This document shows, in pieces, positions 8,880 to 17,329 of a DNA stretch of 64,000 nt. The notes beneath the pieces are model-generated. The model was given only the letters and a program-made list of their open reading frames with translations. It was not told the DNA's origin and ran no database searches. The stretch comes from Martinezella miluonensis (GTDB taxonomy: Bacteria; Pseudomonadota; Alphaproteobacteria; Rhizobiales; Rhizobiaceae): positions 1 through 64,000 of the forward strand of contig NZ_FMAH01000022.1 in assembly GCF_900094545.1 (NCBI RefSeq). The letters are read 5' to 3'. How positions within the stretch are numbered: position 1 is the first letter of the stretch; every line of letters starts with the position of its first letter. The position numbers were made by a program, and so were the translations under genes.

Positions 8880-9626
8880 TCAGCTAACCGCAGTTGCAGG
8901 CGTCTCCGCACTATCAACCTTCCGCGCCGGCACGACAGCTTCATCGGATTTGATATGCCCCTGTTCCAGCCGCACGATGCGTGTGCAAACGCGCTCAAGC
9001 ATTTTCATGTTGTGGGATGCAATGATGAGGATCTTCGAACGGGAAACCAGATCCTCCATGCGCCTCTCGGCCTTCTTGGAAAAGGTTTCATCAACGACGC
9101 TCAGCCATTCATCCAGAAGAAGGATCTCCGGTGAGAACGCCGTCGAGACCGAGAAAAGCACGCGCATCAGCATGCCCGAAGAGAACGTGCGCAAGGGCAT
9201 GCGGCGCATCTTGTCCTCTAGGTCCGTGAACTCCCAGATTGAATCGACAAGCTCTTTCGTTGGTTTGATACCATCCACGCGGAGCAAGAGCTTGATGTTG
9301 TCCTCGGCCGAAATTTCCATATTGGCGCCGATCGCAAGCCCGAGCAAAGGCGTCATCTGACCGGTGACGGAGATGTTGCCGCCGGATATTGGAAAAATAC
9401 CCGCGATCGTACGCAACAGCGTTGTCTTGCCGGAACCGTTTGGTCCGTACAGCCCGATGCGTTCCCCAGCTTTGACTTCAAAGTCGATCTCGTGAAGGGC
9501 GCGGATGACCGTTGTTTTCTCCGTAGATCCGCCCGCGGCGGACAGCAAAAGCCTTTTCAGAGACTTGTCGTTCAGGTCGTAGATCGGATAGTCAAGCGTG
9601 ACTTTCTTAAGCGTGATCGTAGCCAT
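8880..9626 (-). CDS. wzt: Polysaccharide ABC exporter ATPase (Wzt/KpsT type)
   Basis: The ATP-hydrolysing half of a polysaccharide exporter. The Walker A loop GPNGSGKT is at residues 61-68, a Wzt-type signature FSSGMLMRV at 149-157 and Walker B ILLLDEW at 169-175. It is 248 residues long and ends soon after the ATPase domain. It lacks the C-terminal carbohydrate-binding domain of classical long Wzt proteins that recognise a modified chain end, and so resembles KpsT or short Wzt. It lies 3 bases after wzm. The missing domain suggests export is not gated by a terminal modification; that is inference. Confidence 0.92.
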   Translation of the reverse strand: MATITLKKVTLDYPIYDLNDKSLKRLLLSAAGGSTEKTTVIRALHEIDFEVKAGERIGLYGPNGSGKTTLLRTIAGIFPISGGNISVTGQMTPLLGLAIGANMEISAEDNIKLLLRVDGIKPTKELVDSIWEFTDLEDKMRRMPLRTFSSGMLMRVLFSVSTAFSPEILLLDEWLSVVDETFSKKAERRMEDLVSRSKILIIASHNMKMLERVCTRIVRLEQGHIKSDEAVVPARKVDSAETPATAVS

Positions 9627-9629
9627 TGT

Positions 9630-10466
9630 TCAGATCCAAAAAGCTGCGTTGCGCAGGCGCGTCAGCGCATACCAGCTCAACAGGGCAAGAATTGCGAGGA
9701 TTCCCAGCGACACGATAAAACTATGCCAAGGCATGGCGCCGTTCAACAATGGCTCCCGCCAGATCGCGAGCAAATGCACGACGGGGTTATAGTGCAGCAG
9801 ATAGTCGCGACCCGCGACGACATGCGGTTTCCACATGATTGGAGACGCAAGGAAGGCCAAGTTCATAGATGACTCGACCAACGGCTGCACGTCGCGATAG
9901 CGTGTGGCAAGTGTTCCTGCCACGAGCGATAGGCAGAGCGTGACCGCCATGAAAATGATCAGCCCTGGAAGAGCCATGAGGAGACCGAGGAACGTAGCCC
10001 CCCCGAGAAAGATGAAAAGAGTAATAGGAACGACGATATTGTGCGCGAGAAACAGCAGATGCCGGAAAAAGCACTGGACATAGAAGACATAGGCGGGCAG
10101 CCCTCGATCCTTGATGAACCCACCCGCACCCAACAGGGTCGTCGTCGCATTGTTGGTCGCACCGGCCAAAAAGTTCCACATGACGAAACTGACTGCAAAA
10201 TAGGGCAGGAAGTCGTGAACGGAGACGTTCGATATAGCGCTAAAGACAAAGCCAATGCAGGCTGCGAAAATTGCCGTTTGAAGCGTGATCCAAAACGGGC
10301 CGATCACCGATCTGGCGTAGCGGTGCCGCACATCGTACCAAGCCAGGAAATACGCCAACTTGATGTTGTTATACACCCCAGGTGGCGATTTCTGTATCCG
10401 CAAGGACTCAGTCGGTTCAGACCACGACGGATTCAACGGGTTCGTCGCCTGTGTCTCAACTAACAT
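9630..10466 (-). CDS. wzm: Polysaccharide ABC exporter permease (Wzm type)
   Basis: A 278-residue inner-membrane ABC-2 permease with about six hydrophobic segments, for example FWITLQTAIFAACIGFVFSA and FIVSLGILAILALLSWYAL. The N-terminal RHRYARSVIGPFWITLQ and PWHSFIVSLG motifs are typical of O-antigen and capsule exporters. It partners the adjacent ATPase to move the lipid-linked chain to the periplasm. The ATG at 10466 has a good ribosome binding site (AGAGGA, 8 bases upstream) and is probably the first gene of the operon running down to 1.47 kb. Confidence 0.92.
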   Translation of the reverse strand: MLVETQATNPLNPSWSEPTESLRIQKSPPGVYNNIKLAYFLAWYDVRHRYARSVIGPFWITLQTAIFAACIGFVFSAISNVSVHDFLPYFAVSFVMWNFLAGATNNATTTLLGAGGFIKDRGLPAYVFYVQCFFRHLLFLAHNIVVPITLFIFLGGATFLGLLMALPGLIIFMAVTLCLSLVAGTLATRYRDVQPLVESSMNLAFLASPIMWKPHVVAGRDYLLHYNPVVHLLAIWREPLLNGAMPWHSFIVSLGILAILALLSWYALTRLRNAAFWI

Positions 10467-10583
10467 ATAAATTATCCTCTTCTCGAGATCAAAAGCATCC
10501 GGTCATCCATCCCACACGCTCCAACTAATGAGCAAATGGGAGCAAAAGAAGGCCTCGGCTTTCCTGCCTTGATGCAGGAGCGA

Positions 10584-11471
10584 TCACCCCCTGGCTACCG
10601 CCAACCGCTGTAGACAGTGGGCTAAAGAGCCGCGCCAGTGCGGAGCTTCAATTTCCAGCACGCTGGCGATCCGACTGCAATCAAAACGTGAATTGACCGG
10701 CCGTCTCGCGGGCGTCGGATATTCGGCAGTTGAGATTGCCGTCACACGGTCGGGCACTACCCATCCGTGCGCTGTTGCTTCGGAGAAGATTGCCTCGGCA
10801 AACCCATGCCATGTCGTATATCCCCGACCGGCGAAATGAAACGTGCCCGCAACGCTGCGCGAGCGAGCCTTTGCTATCTCAACAATCTTCAAGCAGGCCA
10901 CGGCGATATCGCCCGCATAGGTCGGATTGCCATGCTGATCGGCGACTACGCGCAGTTCCTTGCGCTCCCCGCCGAGGCGAAGCATCGTCTTGACGAAGTT
11001 GCTTCCGCTCTCGTGAAAAACCCAGGCGGTGCGCAGGATGGTGGCTGCCGAATAGGCCTCACGCACTCGCTTCTCGCCTTCGGCCTTGCTGAGACCATAA
11101 GTGCTGATCGGCGATATCGCATCGTCTTCGGTGTAGGGCGTCGTTTTGTCGCCCGAAAAGACGTAATCTGTGGAGATATGCACAAAGGGGACGTCGAGCT
11201 CCCTTGCGGCCTGCGCGACGATCGCTGGGGCATCCGCGTTCAGCCGCATCGCCGACGCAGCATCGCTCTCCGCTTTATCCACAGCGGTGTAAGCCGCAGC
11301 GTTTACGATGGCTGACGCTCCCGACTTCATGATCGCCGCATATGTCTGGTCGAGATTCGAAAGATCGAGCTCGCTCCGCCCCCACGCAAACCATTCGAGG
11401 CCACGTTCCTCGGCAAGTTCCGCAAGGGCCGTAGCAACCTGTCCATTCTTACCCAAGATTAAGAGTGTCAA
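10584..11471 (-). CDS. rmlD: dTDP-4-dehydrorhamnose reductase
   Basis: The last step of dTDP-L-rhamnose synthesis. This 295-residue short-chain reductase has ILGKNGQVATALAELA (dinucleotide-binding loop), VNAAAYTAVDKAE, STDYVFSGDKTTPYTE and the catalytic YGLSKAEGE (Tyr-x-x-x-Lys). Its start overlaps the end of rmlB as ATGA. All four rml genes lie between 10.6 and 14.1 kb, so rhamnose is a likely constituent of the polymer. Confidence 0.95.
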   Translation of the reverse strand: MTLLILGKNGQVATALAELAEERGLEWFAWGRSELDLSNLDQTYAAIMKSGASAIVNAAAYTAVDKAESDAASAMRLNADAPAIVAQAARELDVPFVHISTDYVFSGDKTTPYTEDDAISPISTYGLSKAEGEKRVREAYSAATILRTAWVFHESGSNFVKTMLRLGGERKELRVVADQHGNPTYAGDIAVACLKIVEIAKARSRSVAGTFHFAGRGYTTWHGFAEAIFSEATAHGWVVPDRVTAISTAEYPTPARRPVNSRFDCSRIASVLEIEAPHWRGSLAHCLQRLAVARG

Positions 11472-12526
11472 TTTGCTTTCGCCTTATAGAGAGCCTCGGC
11501 AGCATCCTTGTGCGGCCGCCACCACCACTCGTTGGAAAGATACCACAAGATGGTGGCACGCAGACCCTGGTCGAAATCATATTTCGCTTTCCAGCCAAGT
11601 TCGGTTTCGATCTTCGTTGCATCTATTGCATAGCGGTGATCGTGACCAAGGCGGTCGGTTACGTAGGTGATCAGGCTCTCATACCCCCCTTGCGGCGCAG
11701 GAGGCCCCAACTCGTCCAACAAAGAGCAAATGGTGCGAACGACATCGACGTTGCGGCGCTCGTTGCGCCCACCGATATTGTATTTTTCACCAAGGCGGCC
11801 CTTCGTCGCCACAAGCCACAGAGCGGAAGCATGATCGTCCACATGCAACCAATCGCGGACATTGTTTCCGGCGCCGTATACCGGCAACGAGCCATGCTCC
11901 AGCGCGGTCGTGACCATGCGGGGGATGAGCTTTTCCGGAAACTGGAACGGACCATAATTGTTTGAACAATTCGAAATGACAATCGGCAGGCCGTAGGTAT
12001 GATGCCAGGCATTGACCAGATGGTCCGATGCAGCCTTCGATGCAGAATAAGGTGAGTTTGGCGAATAGGGCGTCGTTTCCGAGAAAAGTCCGTCGTCGCC
12101 CAATGTACCATACACCTCGTCTGTGGAGACATGCAGAAAACGGAACTCCGTCTGCTCGGCCGCTGCGAGTGCCGACCAATAGGTGCGGACGGCTTCTAGA
12201 AGCCGGAAGGTGCCCACGATATTGGTCTCGATGAACGGCGCCGCCCCATCAATAGAACGGTCGACGTGAGACTCCGCCGCGAGATGCAGAATGATCGACG
12301 GGCGGTGGCGTTGCAGGGTTTCACCCACGAGCTCACTATCACCGATGTCACCTTGAATGGTCGAGAACCGCGGATTTGATTTGATGGAGTCGAGCGAGCG
12401 AAGATCACCAGCATAGGTCAACAGATCCAGATTGACCACATCGTAGTCTGTTTCGCCAATTAAATATCGACAGACTGCTGATCCTATGAAGCCCGCTCCC
12501 CCGGTGACCATTGCTGTTTTGCGCAT
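11468..12526 (-). CDS. rmlB: dTDP-glucose 4,6-dehydratase
   Basis: The second step of the rhamnose pathway. TGGAGFIGSAVCRYL binds NAD, STDEVYGTLGDDG carries the active-site acid pair, and YSASKAASDHLVNAW has the Tyr-x-x-x-Lys. The frame can be opened from a GTG at 12538, but the ATG at 12526 (MRKTAMVTGG) has GGAGAG six bases upstream and fits the family, giving 352 residues. It is transcribed divergently from rmlC across a 103-base gap that should hold both promoters. Confidence 0.95.
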   Translation of the reverse strand: MRKTAMVTGGAGFIGSAVCRYLIGETDYDVVNLDLLTYAGDLRSLDSIKSNPRFSTIQGDIGDSELVGETLQRHRPSIILHLAAESHVDRSIDGAAPFIETNIVGTFRLLEAVRTYWSALAAAEQTEFRFLHVSTDEVYGTLGDDGLFSETTPYSPNSPYSASKAASDHLVNAWHHTYGLPIVISNCSNNYGPFQFPEKLIPRMVTTALEHGSLPVYGAGNNVRDWLHVDDHASALWLVATKGRLGEKYNIGGRNERRNVDVVRTICSLLDELGPPAPQGGYESLITYVTDRLGHDHRYAIDATKIETELGWKAKYDFDQGLRATILWYLSNEWWWRPHKDAAEALYKAKAN

Positions 12527-12629
12527 AAAGCTCTCCACACTACCTTGTACTGAAAGGAGTGTCCCTATATCGGATCTGTAGCCACGTCAAAGCTGCTAGC
12601 GCGATCGCCGTCTCCAGGAAAGGAAAAAA

Positions 12630-13181
12630 ATGAACTTCAAGGCTATTCCACAGGCTATCCCAGACGTCCTGCTCTTGGAACACAGGGAATTCGGAGACGA
12701 TCGCGGCTCGTTTACTGAGACGTATCGCGCCTCCGCGTTTCAGGAACTTGGGTTGCCGCAATTTGTACAGGACAATCAATCACGCTCTTCAAAAGGAGTC
12801 GTCCGCGGCCTGCACTATCAGGTCAATCCACACGCGGTCGGAAAGCTGGTCCGCTGCGTTCACGGGCGGATATTCGACGTTGCCGTTGACCTGCGGCTGG
12901 GATCGCCGACCTACGGCAAATGGACGGGTACGGAGCTTGCCGGCACAGACAACCACATGTTTTACGTCCCAGAGGGCTTCGCACATGGCTTCTTAGCGCT
13001 GGAAGATGATACTCTCGTTTCTTACCGGCAGACGGGATACTGGGATGCCGCGTCAGAGCGATCGCTTCTATGGAACGATCCTGACGTTGCTATAGACTGG
13101 CCCAAACTTTCCGTGCTGCTTTCGCCAAAGGATGCCACTGCCACGAGCTTTGCCGACGTCGATCACAATTTCAGCTACTAG
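12630..13181 (+). CDS. rmlC: dTDP-4-dehydrorhamnose 3,5-epimerase
   Basis: The third step of the rhamnose pathway, a 183-residue cupin. VVRGLHYQVNPHAVGKLVR contains the catalytic His, and DVAVDLRLGSPTYGKW and FYVPEGFAHGF are family signatures. AGGAAAGG lies about 8 bases before the ATG. It is the only plus-strand rml gene, divergent from rmlB and convergent with rmlA, so the set has been rearranged relative to the usual single rml operon. Confidence 0.95.
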   Translation: MNFKAIPQAIPDVLLLEHREFGDDRGSFTETYRASAFQELGLPQFVQDNQSRSSKGVVRGLHYQVNPHAVGKLVRCVHGRIFDVAVDLRLGSPTYGKWTGTELAGTDNHMFYVPEGFAHGFLALEDDTLVSYRQTGYWDAASERSLLWNDPDVAIDWPKLSVLLSPKDATATSFADVDHNFSY

Positions 13182-13215
13182 ACGGTGGACCAGTCCAATT
13201 CCTCGTACACAGAAA

Positions 13216-14100
13216 CTATCGCGGAATTAGGCTCAGCAGGTACTTTCCATAGCCGCTCGACACAAGCGGATGAGCCAGTTGTTCGAGCTGCTCGTCATCG
13301 ATGAAGCCCATGCGCCAGGCGATTTCCTCAATGCATGCGATCTTCTGGCCCTGGCGTTTTTCGATCGTGTGTACGAATTGGCTTGATTCAAGAAGACTAT
13401 CATGGGTCCCGGTGTCAAACCATGCGTTGCCGCGACCGAGCTTCTCGACGAAAAGCTTCCCTCTCTGCAGATAGACGTCGTTGACCGTTGTGATCTCAAG
13501 CTCACCGCGGGAAGAGGGCTTGATGCCTTTCGATATCTCGATGACGTCGTTGTCGTAGAAATAAAGCCCGGTAACGGCGAAGTGACTTCTTGGATTCTTC
13601 GGCTTTTCGACGATGGAGATCGGGGTTGTCTTATCTTCGGCAAACTCGACGATCCCGTAACGCTCCGGGTCGCTTACGGAATAGGCAAAAACGGTCGCAC
13701 CGGAATCCCGCTCGCTCGCCTGCCGCACGCTCGTGCCCACGCCGGTGCCATAGAAGATATTATCTCCAAGCGCGAGGGCCGCGCACGCATCGCCGATAAA
13801 GCGCTCCCCAATGATGAAAGCCTCGGCAAGACCGCGCGCCTCCGCCTGTATCGCGTACTCGAAACGCATACCCAGCGTTTCGCCGGATCCTAGCAATTCC
13901 TGATAGAGGGGTAATGCACTTGGTGTGGAGATGATTAACACCTCTCTGATTCCGGCGATCATCAACGTACTGAGCGGATAGTAGATCATCGGCTTGTCAT
14001 ACACCGGCAGCAACTGCTTGCTGACTGGGATGGTCGCTGGATAAAGCCGTGTTCCCTTGCCGCCGGCGAGGATGATACCTTTGTATTTTGGCTGTAGCAT
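13216..14100 (-). CDS. rmlA: Glucose-1-phosphate thymidylyltransferase
   Basis: The first step of the rhamnose pathway, making dTDP-glucose. The nucleotide-binding start GIILAGGKGTRLYP is followed by PVSKQLLPVYDKPMIYYPLS and a mid-protein GDNIFYG. Upstream in-frame codons to 14163 are not family-like. The ATG at 14100 (MLQPKYKGIILAGG) gives 294 residues, the normal length. It lies 34 bases from rmlC, tail to tail. Confidence 0.95.
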   Translation of the reverse strand: MLQPKYKGIILAGGKGTRLYPATIPVSKQLLPVYDKPMIYYPLSTLMIAGIREVLIISTPSALPLYQELLGSGETLGMRFEYAIQAEARGLAEAFIIGERFIGDACAALALGDNIFYGTGVGTSVRQASERDSGATVFAYSVSDPERYGIVEFAEDKTTPISIVEKPKNPRSHFAVTGLYFYDNDVIEISKGIKPSSRGELEITTVNDVYLQRGKLFVEKLGRGNAWFDTGTHDSLLESSQFVHTIEKRQGQKIACIEEIAWRMGFIDDEQLEQLAHPLVSSGYGKYLLSLIPR

Positions 14101-14289
14101 ATTTACCGTGTAGCAATTAGGTTGTTGGCGCTTCTCGCGGCGAGCATTGGTACTTGAACCCAATGGTCATTGCAACGGTAGGACATCGTGGATTCTGGAA
14201 TGAATGGCCTCGTCGATGGACAAGTCCGCTAGGAGTCACTAAATCATTGACCACATCCAGCGCATCAGGAACTAGGACCGACTTCGTTC

Positions 14290-15198
14290 ATGAAAACCCG
14301 TCTTCTCCAGAATTGTATCTTCGACAAGCATTTCGCTCAGGTCCAGAAGGGGTTCGAACCGCTTGATTTTCGGCACAATCCTGAACCAGGCTTGCGCGAA
14401 TTCCAAATCTTCCGCGAAATATATGCCAATGGCAGTTACAAGAGCGCTGATATCGTCGGCGCTGTATCGACGCGTTTCCAAGGCAAAAGCCTCTTAGACG
14501 GGATTGAGGTGGACTCGTGGATTCAGGACAATCCCGGATACGATGTATATGTAGTCAACCCGTTTCCACAATTTGCCTATACACACAAAAATTTGTGGCA
14601 GTTTTCCGAAAACACCAGGGATCCAAATTTTACGCAAAAGACACAACGCGTCCTGGATAAGGCCGGCTTGAAATACGATTTGGCCGCACAGGGGCACCAC
14701 GCTAACAATATACTTTCTTGCTGTAGTTATTGGTTTGGAAATTCACTATTTTGGGAACAGTATATGGAAGAAATGATCCTTCCAATACTCAATCTTTCCC
14801 AGGATGATCTCGGTCAAGAGCTCTATTCATTTCTGCATGAAACGCAGGATTATTACGGAGTAGCTGCCCATGGTTGCGGTTCCCTTCCGTTTGTTCTTGA
14901 GAGAACGGTATCGATATTCCTCGCAAAGCATCTTGAAATAAAGGCTCTATTCTATCCTGCCGACAGGGAGAGAATCTACGATTGCTGTTTGTTCCAATTT
15001 GAGCGCGATCTTGTTCGACTCTTTGGCGATAAGGTGGACCAGTGGGACAAGGAGGGCGGAAATTCCGACGAAATGGAAACATACTTCCAGATGTCGTCGC
15101 GAATGTGCGGAAGCGGCTGGCGCCTCCACTTCAAGTTTTTCCCGATGTCATTTGAAAATGGCAATCCTCGGCCGGGTATGCCTTGGTTCCAGCAGTGA
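14290..15198 (+). CDS. Hypothetical protein in polysaccharide locus
   Basis: A 302-residue soluble protein that I cannot place in a known enzyme family. It is rich in aromatic residues and Cys, with no signal peptide or membrane segment. Notable stretches are REFQIFREIYANGSYK, GAVSTRFQGKSLLDG, DVYVVNPFPQFAYTHKNLW and QGHHANNILSCCSYWFGN. The last part (FQFERDLVRLFGDK) looks helical. It uses more AT-rich codons than the rml genes and stands alone on the plus strand between rmlA and a glycosyltransferase. A role in chain synthesis or modification is a guess from position only. Confidence 0.65.
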   Translation: MKTRLLQNCIFDKHFAQVQKGFEPLDFRHNPEPGLREFQIFREIYANGSYKSADIVGAVSTRFQGKSLLDGIEVDSWIQDNPGYDVYVVNPFPQFAYTHKNLWQFSENTRDPNFTQKTQRVLDKAGLKYDLAAQGHHANNILSCCSYWFGNSLFWEQYMEEMILPILNLSQDDLGQELYSFLHETQDYYGVAAHGCGSLPFVLERTVSIFLAKHLEIKALFYPADRERIYDCCLFQFERDLVRLFGDKVDQWDKEGGNSDEMETYFQMSSRMCGSGWRLHFKFFPMSFENGNPRPGMPWFQQ

Positions 15199-15360
15199 CG
15201 CCGTCTTTTCATCAATGAACCGGCGTGAGGAGAACGTTCGGAAAACATCGTTCCAGCGTTAAAAGATCTGGTTTTCGTCTGCGGACAACTGGAATCGTTC
15301 AGAGGAAACCAATAGGATCATGTCTCACGTTTAAAATAGTATACCACAAGGACTTAATCG

Positions 15361-16320
15361 TTGCGGCTCTTGTTAACCACCTATCACCAGGCTTTCCTTG
15401 CCCCCGGGGGGGGCGAGACCGAGCTGCATCAATTAGCCGACTATATCAATGATGTAGGTGTTCGGGCAGATCTCTACGGACCGAATTCGCGACGCCTTAG
15501 CGCCTATGACGCTGTTATCCATTTTTCCGCGCATGGCGGCGGGGAAGGGTTGCTGTCCGACATAAAGGCGGCGGGCAAGCCGATTGTCCTTATACCTAAC
15601 TTCAATTTCTTCGACCAAAAGCATAGCGCGCATGAGGTGGTGCAACGTCATCTGGATCTAGCCGATCTGGTTGTCCTGCGCACAAAGGTGGAGAAGGAAC
15701 TTTGCCTGAAAAATTTTGCAGTGAATGCAGATAAAGTTGCGATCATACCTCCCGGCATCGCGCCCGGTTTTGCGAAACCCGCTGAAGACGGACTTTTCCA
15801 GTCGGCGTACGGTGTTGACCAGTACATTCTCTGGGTTGGACAACTGGCGCAACACAAGCGTCAACTCGAAGCAATCAAAGCCTTGAGGGACAGCGAAATC
15901 CCGTTGGTATTTATCGGAGGTTATGCCGACAAGCATTATTACGATAAGTGCCGCGCAGCTGCCGGGGAGAATGTGCGGTTCCTCCCCTTTATGCAGCCTG
16001 CATCAGAGATCCTCCGCTCGGCCATGCAAAGTTGCTCGCTCTATCTCGAACTGGGAGACGATTCCCCCGGCTTTTCTTCGTTGGAAGCAGCACTGGCGGG
16101 AAGCCCGATGCTCATCAACGACCATCCATGGTCACGGGAAATGTTCGGGGATTCGCTGACCTATATCGAGCCGGGGAACTGGGGCGGACTTGCAAATGCG
16201 GTCGAAGTTGCATTGACCCGTGGGGCAAGTGGTCAACTCACGGAGCGCATCCGGCAAAGGCATTTGCAGCCAACGCCGACAAGGCTGTTGGTGGAGCTTT
16301 TGGCGCAAACACTGACATGA
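15361..16320 (+). CDS. Glycosyltransferase, GT4 type, TTG start
   Basis: A 319-residue GT-B enzyme starting at TTG 15361 with AAGGAC upstream. The acceptor loop is LAPGGGETELHQLADYI, the donor domain begins YILWVGQLAQHKRQLEAIKAL, and LELGDDSPGFSSLEAALAG is the nucleotide-sugar site. The glycine loop is encoded by five C followed by eight G (about 15400-15412), a homopolymer prone to slippage. It resembles the enzyme at 6.8-7.8 kb in layout. It converges with an epimerase gene. Confidence 0.82.
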   Translation: MRLLLTTYHQAFLAPGGGETELHQLADYINDVGVRADLYGPNSRRLSAYDAVIHFSAHGGGEGLLSDIKAAGKPIVLIPNFNFFDQKHSAHEVVQRHLDLADLVVLRTKVEKELCLKNFAVNADKVAIIPPGIAPGFAKPAEDGLFQSAYGVDQYILWVGQLAQHKRQLEAIKALRDSEIPLVFIGGYADKHYYDKCRAAAGENVRFLPFMQPASEILRSAMQSCSLYLELGDDSPGFSSLEAALAGSPMLINDHPWSREMFGDSLTYIEPGNWGGLANAVEVALTRGASGQLTERIRQRHLQPTPTRLLVELLAQTLT

Positions 16321-16360
16321 AACAACCCACGAGAGTCGGAAGGCGGTATTGTATGGTTCC

Positions 16361-16380
16361 CTTCGCTTAGTTGAGCGAAG
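16361..16380. terminator. Hairpin between convergent genes
   Basis: A perfect 7-base stem (CTTCGCT / AGCGAAG) with a 6-base loop lies at the tail of the epimerase gene, 41 bases past the end of the plus-strand glycosyltransferase. There is no clear T-run on either side, so terminator activity is uncertain. Confidence 0.3.
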
Positions 16381-17329
16381 AAAACAACCGGGCCGGATCC
16401 TCCTGGAGGTCATCGAGCATATGGTAAATGCCAGCCTCGAGGGTAAGTTTTGGCCTCCATCCAAACTCTCTTTCCATTTTTGCTATATCAAGTACGCTGA
16501 TTGGAATATCAAAAGCGCGGCCGGGCTGACGAACGACTTGCAGTTTCCTTTCTAAGCGTCGTTCTATACTCACCAGAATTTCGTTTATACTACAGCCTTT
16601 GCCACTGCCTATGTTGAAAATCGGCGGAACTAGGTCTTGGTTTGGCAGCGCATCGGCCAAAGACAGCAGGCCGCTCACAGCGTCTGAGACGTGAATAAAG
16701 TCGCGGACGACCTCACCGTCTCCCCATATCTCGATCGTCTGGTGAGATAGTGCCCGGTGGACCATGGTAGTCAGCACCCCCTGTGGACGTGTAACCAGTT
16801 GGCCAGCCCCATAAGGATTTGCTACGCGCGCAATTCGCGTATCCAACCCATAAAGACGATTATAGAATTTGATGTAGGTCTCGGCGGAGACCTTCGAGGC
16901 TCCGTATGCCGTGAGGGGGGCAAGCTCATGCGTCTCGGGAACCGGAATGGTATGCAATCTTCCGTATACCGTTCCCCCAGAAGATGTGAAAATCAAACGC
17001 CCGCCACTGCGCCGCCGCATTGCCTCAAGAATATTAATCGTCAGTCCAACATTGTCGACTAAATCTTCCAAAGGTTCCGCGTTTGCGGTTTGGGGAATAG
17101 TGCTCCAGGCGTAGTTATGTACGATCTCGGCGTCCCCGATCAGCCTATCAAAATCAGATGCAATCGCTGTCGAAAGATTGAGCATTACGACCTTCGGCTG
17201 CTTGATGCCCGCACTTGCGGGATACGCCGACCGCACGACGACGGTCACGTCTTCTCCCCGAGCGATCAACGCTCTTGCCACGTGACGCCCGATAAAGCCT
17301 GCGCCTCCAAATATAACATGCGATGTCAT
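16367..17329 (-). CDS. NAD-dependent epimerase/dehydratase (extended SDR)
   Basis: A 320-residue nucleotide-sugar enzyme. GGAGFIGRHVARALI binds NAD; FTSSGGTVYG and YGASKVSAETYIKFY hold the catalytic Ser/Thr and Tyr-x-x-x-Lys. RVANPYGAGQ and VVRDFIHVSDAV are typical of UDP-sugar 4-epimerases. Its ATG overlaps the stop of the large upstream gene (ATGA). It probably supplies a donor for that transferase. The exact reaction cannot be fixed from motifs. Confidence 0.82.
   Translation of the reverse strand: MTSHVIFGGAGFIGRHVARALIARGEDVTVVVRSAYPASAGIKQPKVVMLNLSTAIASDFDRLIGDAEIVHNYAWSTIPQTANAEPLEDLVDNVGLTINILEAMRRRSGGRLIFTSSGGTVYGRLHTIPVPETHELAPLTAYGASKVSAETYIKFYNRLYGLDTRIARVANPYGAGQLVTRPQGVLTTMVHRALSHQTIEIWGDGEVVRDFIHVSDAVSGLLSLADALPNQDLVPPIFNIGSGKGCSINEILVSIERRLERKLQVVRQPGRAFDIPISVLDIAKMEREFGWRPKLTLEAGIYHMLDDLQEDPARLFSSLN

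Noticed and set aside
10467..10583. Weak hairpin between rmlD and wzm as a terminator
   Set aside because: The arms are only 5 bases and the following T-run is short, so it was not listed as a feature.
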